Below, piece by piece: positions 55,907 to 64,000 of a stretch of 64,000 nt of DNA. The notes below the pieces were generated by a model. It did no database searches. It was not told the DNA's origin and saw only the letters and a list, made by a program, of their open reading frames with translations. Both the position numbers and the translations under genes were made by a program. The stretch is from Callosobruchus maculatus. Lineage: Eukaryota > Arthropoda > Insecta > Coleoptera > Chrysomelidae. Position 1 is the stretch's first letter. Each line of letters opens with the position of its first letter. Location: contig CATOUR010000054.1 of NCBI GenBank assembly GCA_951848785.1, positions 11,615,501 to 11,679,500 on the forward strand. The letters are read 5' to 3'.

Positions 55907-57965
55907 TATTATTTAGCGTATGGAGCAACACATGGTAAATTCATAAAATACGTACAAGTCAGTGTGTAAATAAGACACTACAATGCATGAATAACAAACA
56001 AACATATATAAGTAGATACAATGCTGTTATATTAAAAGACCTAGTTCAGCTATCCATTCAAGACTTGATTGTGTGGTATGGAAGAAGTCCCTCGAATCGC
56101 CTTGATATGCCCTCAGTTCACACTCTGTCACTATGTGGCCAATTGTTTGGTTGGGGGCGCCACAGTCGCAGCCTGGGTTGGGTCGTTCTCCCCATTTATG
56201 GAGGTTATGGGCACATACACCGTGTCCTGTCCTGATCCGGTTTAGGGTCTTCCATATGTGTCGTGGTTGGTCGAAGCCATCGGGTTTTACGACTGGGTCA
56301 ATGAGATTCCATACATCGGGTGGGGCATTCTCAGTCCAGAGGGTCCGCCATTCGCAGTTGATGCTGAAGTTGTTGGCTGCTAGTTGTTGTGCTGATAATA
56401 TTGGGGGTTTCCTAGATCGGAGTCGATTTATTGACAGGTCCGGGATATCCTCATGGATAGGGAGTTGTGTATTACTGGATATTTTCTTGTATTCTTTTAT
56501 CAGGGCGTCTTATCTTCTTAGGGCAGGTGGAGGTATGTGGCTGAGTGTTGGGAGCCAGTACGATGGGGTAGTCTTAATGCAGCCACTAATTGTTTTCATT
56601 GATATGTTAAGCTGAGTATCAACTTTCTTGGTATGTGCGCTGTTCAGCCACACCGGTGCACAAAACTCGGCCGCAGAGTACACCAAACTAAGTACAGATG
56701 TTCGCAGTGTATTTGCTGAAGCCCCCCAGCTAGTGCTGCATAGCCTTTGGATAATATTACTTCGAGTACTTATTTTTTGCGCTGTTGTTTCGAGGTGTTC
56801 TTTAAAAGATAGGGTCCTATCCAGGATTACCCCGAGATACTTTGGATACCGTTGATAGGGTAGGGCTGTATTATTCATTTTGACATCTAACTCATAATTT
56901 GCCTTGTTGCTGTTAAGGTGGAAGCAGCTGACTTCAGTTTTATTTAGGTTTGGTATTAACCGCCACTTGGGAAAATATCTGTACAGCTTGTTGAGATCGT
57001 TGGTTAGCGTGTTCTCTGTAGGCTCAAACTGTTTGTGTTGTACAGCTAGGGCTAGATCGTCAGCGTACCCAAACTTTCTCGCTTCGGTTCTAGGCAAATC
57101 TGAGACATAGAGATTGAAAAACATCGGTGCCAAAACTGAGCCTTGTGGCAGTCCATTATTGAGTTTTCTCTGTTTGCTTAAGTTACTACCGTGGACAACT
57201 TGGAAGTGTCTATCGGAGAGCATGTTGTTTATCAGTCGTAGTGTTGTATAACAGGGGACCAGTTTGGCCAGCTTGTACAGGAGCCCTTCTTTCCATACTG
57301 TATCGTAAGCGGCTGTTAGGTCTACGAAAGCTACAGCTGTTTTTGGCTGTTTTTGGAAACCCGCTTCAATATGTGTAGTCAGACTGAGAACTTGATCTAC
57401 ACAGCTTCGATTAGGTCTGAAACCTGCTTGTTCAGGTGGGATATGTTCCAGAATTCGTGCGCCTAGTCTGTTGAGAAGAAGTCGTTCTAGGAGTTTGTAA
57501 CAGCAGCTTAGGAGTGCTATGGGGCGGTAGCTCTCGGCTTTATCTCGTAGTTTATTGGGCTTTAGTACAGCGATTATTTTACTCATTTTAAGAGCTTTCG
57601 GCAAGATTCCAGATTTTAAGATACGCGAGTAGAATACAGTCAGCCATTTCTTTGTCCTCTCTCCGCAGTGGAGCAGGAACTCAGGATGTATCCCATCAAA
57701 CCCAGGCGCCTTGCCAGTTTTCACGTCTCTGAGTGCGGTAGTTAGTTCCTCCGTAGTGAACTCACAAGAGAATTCCGTGTCGCGTGGTAGTGTTTGGCGT
57801 ATATTACTAAGTTCTTTTTTAAGTTGTTTTGTGTGGTGTTTATCACGTGGGGCTCTGGATAAAGTTACGATCCTACTGGCTATCTGATGTGGTGTGACCA
57901 AGTCGGTTTCTCGCACGGGTGGGTTACTGCCTCCTAGTTTTTTAAGTAGGCTCCATGACTTTCTA
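55907..57965 (-). pseudogene. LINE, RT to C-terminus, one in-frame stop
   Basis: Begins KSWSLLKKLGG at about 57960, runs open from ATG 57916 (468 codons), is interrupted by TAA at 56510-56512, and continues in the same frame to TAA at 56027-56029 (about 630 codons in all from the ATG). RT blocks: SYRPIALLSCCYKLLERLL (129-147), FVDLTAAYDTVW (197-208), NGLPQGSVLAP (254-264), YADD (284-287), KYLGVILDRTLSF (thumb). C-terminus: WKTLNRIRTGHGVCAHNL, C-x-C and TIGHIVTEC. No RNase H. 3' end near CATACGCTAAATAAT. The clade is uncertain (RTE/CR1/Jockey side). 5' truncated, otherwise nearly intact. Confidence 0.85.
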
Positions 57966-59726
57966 CAGACCTATAGTGTAGCCTCTATGTGAAGTCAATA
58001 TAATGTGTGCAAATGTTTCGTATAGTCAAGCAGGCTTCCAAGTATCTTTCGTACGCCACTGTAAGGTACGGCTCACCTACCGCTGGCTGGATCAACGAGA
58101 TAACATCCGCCAAAACCACCTGCCCGTCGACGTCATCAAGTCACGCCGGGCCATAATCACAGCCCTCTAGACCGAGGTTTAGGCATAAAAAGTCGGCCGC
58201 CGTCGAAAAAGGATAATTGATGATGGTGGATCGCGACTCCACCTGTCCCAGAGGTTTTTTTTGTTTTTTTTTTTCCAATGGATATCGAGATGAAGCAACA
58301 CCGCCAACGACCGTCCGGTAACATTTTCGAGCAAAAAAAAACGATCTTGTGATGACCGCTACCAGTTAATTGTCACAAATATTGTATTTCTTAAACTCCA
58401 ACACATAACACATCTCTATACTCTTCCAAGATAGAGCGGCCAGTATTTTATATTCTTAATTGGGATTTGATTTTCAAAGCCACATGAAAGCAATTTAAGT
58501 CCTCTGTTATGGTAATACTGTTTTCTTGCTTTGTAAGATACTTACAGAAGAAGCAAAGTTTAGCTTATCTTCTTCCTTATGAGTTCTGCAATCCGTAAGT
58601 TACTGTTAGGACATCAGACACATGTTTTCAAAAATAATTCCTATAATTCTTGTTATAGATCCAAGGTTTTTTTTTCGTAGTCGCGATTCCTATCTCTGAA
58701 TTGACCCACGACATTACAATGCAATGTGGAATGTTTTAGAAGAACCTTGTATCCTAGATGCTTCAAATCTAGATAAGTTCTAGAAAATTAAGTTTAAATA
58801 AAGTACTATCTATATTTTAGCATCTATTATACTATGTTTAGGTCTTCCTACTACCAGTTCCGATTCCCTTATAACCATGAGTTTGCTTTGCTATAACTAA
58901 GAATCTTATTTGAACACAAAAAGTTGTTAAATTATGCAACCCGAAAAAGGCTTGGAAGACAAATGTAACTTCGCTAACCATTTTTCAATATTTAAACTGT
59001 CATATAAAATCAAGCTAATATCGTAGGCCAATGCTAACCTTTATTAGAACTACGCAAAAATAGAATTGAATAGAATCGAGTAATATAGAACAGAGTGATA
59101 TTTATTGGCATACAGTAATATTATAAAAGACATCAAGAGCATGCAACTATCAATAAACATGGAAAACCAACAAAAGGCAGAGCCCTGTACGTGTGATGAT
59201 GTAGAATCTAAAACTTAATTAAATCAATTAAAGGCGACATAGGATTATCAAAAAAAAAATAAAACAGTAAAATAGTACCTAATAAAAACAGTAAATTAGT
59301 AATAAAACCAGTAAAATAGCAATAAAATGACTTCAAGAATGATCATATTTTTATACTTGTAGACCACAAGACTGTGGAGACGTGTGCATTTACAGAAACT
59401 CCAACTTAGCGCATACCCCAATGAGACATAGTCTAAAAATCTACACTTTTCTAACAGGATCCATCACTCCATGACAGACAATACAGGGTGAGTCAAGCTC
59501 AACGCCATGGACTTTTGTGACCAAATGATTTCTCTCTTCATGAAAAGAACTGTGTGAATGTACGTATGTCGAGTTGGACTACATTAAAAAAGTGAATGAC
59601 TTTTATACAGGGTGTCCAATGGAAGCGTGGCATCGCAAAGTTTTGTTTTTTAAATGGAACAAATGTCACGCCGCCATTCAGCAACATGAAGTAAGCAATG
59701 ATGTTTATTGTTAGACACCATACTGA
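57966..59726. other. Mostly unassigned; two mariner-style ends near the right side
   Basis: GC-rich at 58060-58260 without a recognised frame. AT-rich after that. ATACAGGGTGAGTC (59481) and ATACAGGGTGTCC (about 59604) look like further ends of the ACAGGGTG class next to the palindrome that follows. Confidence 0.35.
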
Positions 59727-60378
59727 ATACAGGGTGTCCCAGGACGATTAAGACAAGCAATATATCAGAATAAGGCAGTAGTAGCCAATTATAATTTTCG
59801 GGGTGTAAATTAGAACAGATATAGCATCTTTTATTATTATTGTGTCACCCAATGAGGTATTTGTTTTTGGTCACGTGACGTCCGATTAAAATTTTCAATG
59901 GGACACCCTGTATATTTGTGACTTTTTGTGTTCCACCCGATAAAACAATTCCAACAAACTAGCACATTTGGGGTCTAAAGTGATTAAATCAGGAGCTGCA
60001 GGTATTTAAAGGACTTTACCTCTACCGTTATGAAACACTACCAAAATAATTTAACTGTAGGGGTATATGTTATAATCAATGGTAGTGGTACCATCCTTTA
60101 AGTACCTGTAGCTTTTGAACTAGTCACTTTAGACCCCATGTGTACTAGTTTGTTGGAATTATTTTATCGGGAGGAACACAACAAGTCACAAATATACAGG
60201 GTGTCCCATTAACATTTTTGAATCTGACGTCACCTGAAAAAAAGTACCTCATTGCGTGACCCAATAATAAGAAAAGATACTATATTTGCTCTAATTTACA
60301 CCCCCAAAATTATAAATCTCTACTACTGCCCAGTTCCGATATATTGCTTGTCTTAATCGTCATGGGATACCCTGTATA
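59727..60378. mobile_element. Palindromic element with mariner-like ends, copy 2
   Basis: Ends ATACAGGGTGTCCCAGGACG and CATGGGATACCCTGTAT. Full-length relative of 5325-5930: CGATTAAGACAAGCAATATA, TGTGTCACCCAATGAGGTAT, CACGTGACGTCC and the ATACAGGGTGTCCCATTAA repeat inside the right arm (about 60195). The arms are preserved better here than in the first copy. No coding. Confidence 0.75.
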
Positions 60379-62011
60379 TGGCAGTCGATGTAAGTCTCAT
60401 CTATGCTCCAAATCTGCTGCGACACATTTTCCTGGGAACTGAAGTCGAACTTGATATTTTCAGAAATGAATGAATATTAGCCATCACGGGATCTGGACTT
60501 GATATTTTCACAAACGACTTAATATATGCCATCACTCAGACTGGAATTGGCAAGTACTTATGTATTACGAGGGCACTTATACATTTTACTATCAGAGAAC
60601 CAAGAGAGGTTGGAAAAATAAAGAAAAATACTTGAGACGAAATGTGCTTACTATTCCCTAAGACTCAGCAAAAATAGGAGTTCTCTGTTTCCGTTTCTCG
60701 GCATTATCGGATTCATGGTCATTTGCTTTGTTGACTATCCTTGGGGTCTTGTTGCTTATATTTTACTATAATATGAATAGATAAAATGATTGAGGGCTGC
60801 AGAAATAGCATGTCTAACAGCTGAAGAGAAAGGAGGACATTTTTTTCCTTATCAAGTCTCATATAATGACATTAACAAACATACTAGCTTGCGATTACAA
60901 ACACTAAAATAATAAGGTCAATGTTATTCATGCAGATTGATTCACATCAAACAGTATTATTTGTATAATTATCTAATCGAATTTTTTTTTTGAAATTTGG
61001 TGGTAGGTCCGATCAAGTTTGATCGTTCAGGCTATAATAATTCCAAGATGTAGTTTTACCGGAACTAGTATCAACTCAAATATTTCAAATATATATACAT
61101 ACTACAATGTTTGATAACCCCATTGTTTTAAGGGATAGGACCACAAATTGGTAGGGAATGTATTGGAATCTTGGAAACTATAAGAGAATGAATGATGGTT
61201 AAATCGAAAGAGTTTTTAGATATTTAGTTGCCAATTCATCGCCGTTTTAAGATTGATTGAATCTTTTTTCGTTTTCGAGATATTTTGAAAATATCAAAAA
61301 GTAATGTTTTCAGAAAAGCGCACTATTTTTCTTTCGGAAGAAGGGCTCACTCCTTTGTAATGTAATATATGGTTTGGCTATATGACCCGAATTGATAATG
61401 AAAAGTCGGAATTTTATCCCACATAATGTCCACGTATCTGGCATGTTGTACTCTCGTTTTGTAAAGGCTATCTATCACATTCTTCAGTTAAGGCGTTGAA
61501 GCTGCTCAAGTGCACAGGCTTGGTGGGCAAATCAATCGCTGTAATAATCCTTACAATGTCACTTGTTAAAACAACAATAGTAGATATATTAGTGGCATCT
61601 TTCTTAACTATTACGGTATGGTTATTAATCCAAAAGAATTCTAATTTTCGTTATATATGATAAATACTGTGTGACCATCGTAAATTGACCAGCGAAAAGA
61701 ATCCGGTGAAAGAAGTAAGGACGTTGCTATAACTCTTAATTTATTTTAGATGTCAAAGATAAAAATTGCTGTTTCAAATCAAAATGTTCCAATGATTTAC
61801 CCAATATTACTACTAATTGATCCTGTTTCCTTCTGTTGTGCCTTGCTCAATTTTATTTATAAAGGCAAATGCTTTACATCACTTAATACCCTATTTATCT
61901 AGTTCATGAAACTCATAAGTACAACCGGCAATAGCAGATTTTCTTCCACACCTTAAAGGCGCTGCAGCATCGTGCTTGGGTAATCACTGCAGACAATATT
62001 TGATAACCTCG
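60379..62011. other. Non-coding stretch, nothing recognised
   Basis: AT-rich, no significant frame, no repeat I can match. Confidence 0.35.
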
Positions 62012-63178
62012 CACAGAAAAATCTGTCGTTTTGTCAAAGACTTATGCTTGGATTCAATGGGACGTTACGCTCAGCATTCCTTAAATACAGCGATGTTTTA
62101 TCCAATGGAAAGTGTATAGTTGGTAACGAATTATATCGTACTGTCGATTCAACTAAAAGATGTCATTGGATTCCAATGAATGATTCAATCGCAGCCTTTG
62201 GTTGAATCGAATCTGTGTTTGGTAATTGATTCTAATCTACTTTCTTTTCCTTGGACAACACATTTTATTGCCAGGACAGCTGATCGATTCGCTTGGATGT
62301 TTAAGGGTGTGATTTTGTATGAAGTTATAAGGAGTACGATATAAGATTAGACATCAGCCTGCACCAGTTGTTGCATATTTTTGTCCGAAATATAACTGTT
62401 AGACTAATCTAAATACCTACATTCAAATGTGGGTGTTAGCTCTTCTAAGCCCCAATTTCTCAGTAGGTCCTCCATTTAATATATAACTGGTCACATTTAA
62501 ATCACACAATTGTTGATGCAAAAAGCAAAAACACGAGATGACACAACACGGCTAACACCGAAACAACGCAACGCAACACAGCAAAACAACCTCGTCCATG
62601 TTGGCGGGTTGGCGCCGATAATAACACTGAGATGATCCCCTGTTTTTTCTGTTTACGTTTATTGAATCGTGACATCAGTCCCGCCAAATACTGATTATAG
62701 TTCAGCGAACAACAAGGGCCATTCAATTCTATATATGATGTTGTTACGAATACTACTTACCAATTTCTTTAACAGAATAGACAATGTTTTGAAAGCATGG
62801 GTTATTGTTCGCGCAATAGTTACCATTTGAAACAAAATTAATTTCTATCAGATGAATTATCACGAACTGCTGTTGCAATTTTTGTACATTGAATGGATTG
62901 TTTGCTTTGCTTAAATGAAACATTGGGTAGATTTCTAAAACAGAAGCATGTTTTGATTGCATTATTGTCAACAGAAGTAACTAGAAGGATTATGCATATC
63001 GTTCGAACGAATATAAAATTATTTTGAATTTATTGGCATACCTGTGACTACTTCGAATATAAGGATTAAATGCTTTCAATCACATGGATTTGAAACAACT
63101 GTAAATATATATTTAAAGCGATGGAAAAACATCCAAATACTAACAATTAATTGGAAACGCAACAGTATTTTTTCTGTG
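62012..63178 (-). mobile_element. 1.16-kb non-autonomous TIR element, copy 3
   Basis: It begins CACAGAAAAATCTGTCG and ends CAGTATTTTTTCTGTG, matching copies 1 and 2 over its length without the 104-bp insertion of copy 2. Minus frames 62502-62726 and 62753-62971 have counterparts in the other copies (QGIISVLLSAPTRQHG type). Similar but not identical reading frames in three copies could be leftover host or transposase sequence, but no known domain is seen. Confidence 0.8.
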
Positions 63179-64000
63179 CTTGTTCTACTTATGTTCTCCA
63201 TCCCTTTTTAGACTCCACATGATGATGACAGTCGCTACCTGAGTGAACCTCCTGCTCCCCTTACCTCAAGCGCGTTGGTCAATTTACGGTGGCCACAGTA
63301 TATTTCACGTTAAAATTACCCGAAAATGAGGAAGCTAATCCATACTATCGCTATTTGAAGCTATAATAAAGTGTGTCTAAAGCGTCCACCTGGAACTTTA
63401 ACGGGTACTATTTCCAGTGATATCGGAAGCGGTGTTCATTAAACTGTAGTCAAATATATGCGTGTAAAAACTCTGGCTCGAGTTCCATCGCCAACTATGA
63501 TTAATAGTCTTTAATTACAGAATAGGCGAGGGTGAAATGGGGTGGGAAACGTAGGGTCAGGTCCAGGGGTGACGTCGGGTAGGCACGTCCTTCCAGAAGT
63601 TTGGTATACGATGGGGTACCAATTCAGAGGTGCCTAATAAGGACTGTTTTGAGAGTATGTAAGATTCTCTCATCCAACAAGTTACAAGGCTACCGGACAC
63701 ACAAAAATAAGTTTTCGGACAAATAAATTGCGCTATCGTTCAAGTGTACCATATATGCGCAAAGATGTGGTAATCTTAAGCCAAGAATCTGTTATTTTTG
63801 AGCCTTGTAAGTAAGAATATCGGAATCTATCAGGCATAATATGGCAATCTTGGAAACAAAACAATTGATTGTTATCACAGACAAGAATTTGTATATACTG
63901 ACTGAAGCATTTCACAATCTTGGCGCAAGCAGCTCAAGATTTTGGTCTTCTTGGGACAAGCATCTAAGGGCATCTCTTTATAAGCATTCTGCAATTTCAC
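63179..64000. other. Unassigned end of window
   Basis: No recognised gene or repeat. The minus frame 63733-63915 has no motif. Confidence 0.3.

Overview
This window looks like nuclear DNA of an animal, most likely an insect or other arthropod. It is AT-rich, has no dense bacterial-style coding, and is packed with non-LTR retrotransposon (LINE) copies, Tc1/mariner relics, tRNA-like insertions and long inverted repeats. I recognise no intact host gene, rRNA gene, CRISPR array or convincing functional tRNA gene. Nearly every long open frame belongs to a mobile element. The species assignment is inference.

Layout. 1-5.3 kb: three hairpin (MITE-like) elements side by side, then minus-strand copies of a dispersed non-coding repeat (family D). 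5.3-10.2 kb: a palindrome with mariner-style ends, then a decayed LINE C-terminus whose RNase H part is tandemly duplicated and which is interrupted by a 1.16-kb terminal-inverted-repeat element; a second copy of that element lies next to it in opposite orientation, and a third is at 62.0-63.2 kb. 10.2-16 kb: a rearranged repeat, an R2-like reverse transcriptase (RT) relic, a dead Tc1 transposase and LINE tails. 17.7-29.1 kb: a possible small exon, family D, two large palindromes each carrying a mariner-type transposase C-terminus in both arms, an LTR-like stretch with internal duplication, and an RTE-like LINE relic. 31.5-37.6 kb: a perfect-length hairpin, a fold-back element with two facing tRNA-like sequences, another palindrome, and LINE relics.

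38.4-47.4 kb holds the most informative nesting. A Jockey-like LINE is split by a 5'-truncated, RNase H-bearing I-like LINE with a 1118-codon open frame and a 14-bp target duplication. Next to it a second LINE is split by a 2.27-kb fold-back element with a facing tRNA-like sequence in each arm and an RT fragment in its loop. 48-58 kb: another tRNA-like sequence, family D again (its longest copy), two LINE fragments meeting head to head, a coding-like pseudogene fragment, a TIR element, and a LINE RT reading frame broken by one in-frame stop. 59.7-63.2 kb: a second mariner-ended palindrome and the third TIR element.

The best candidate for something undescribed is the pair of fold-back elements at 31.8-33.7 kb and 44.7-46.9 kb. 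They share diverged sequence around inward-facing tRNA-like modules but have different outer arms. The two transposase-tail palindromes at 19.6-22.7 kb are second. All these palindromes could give long hairpin RNA if transcribed.
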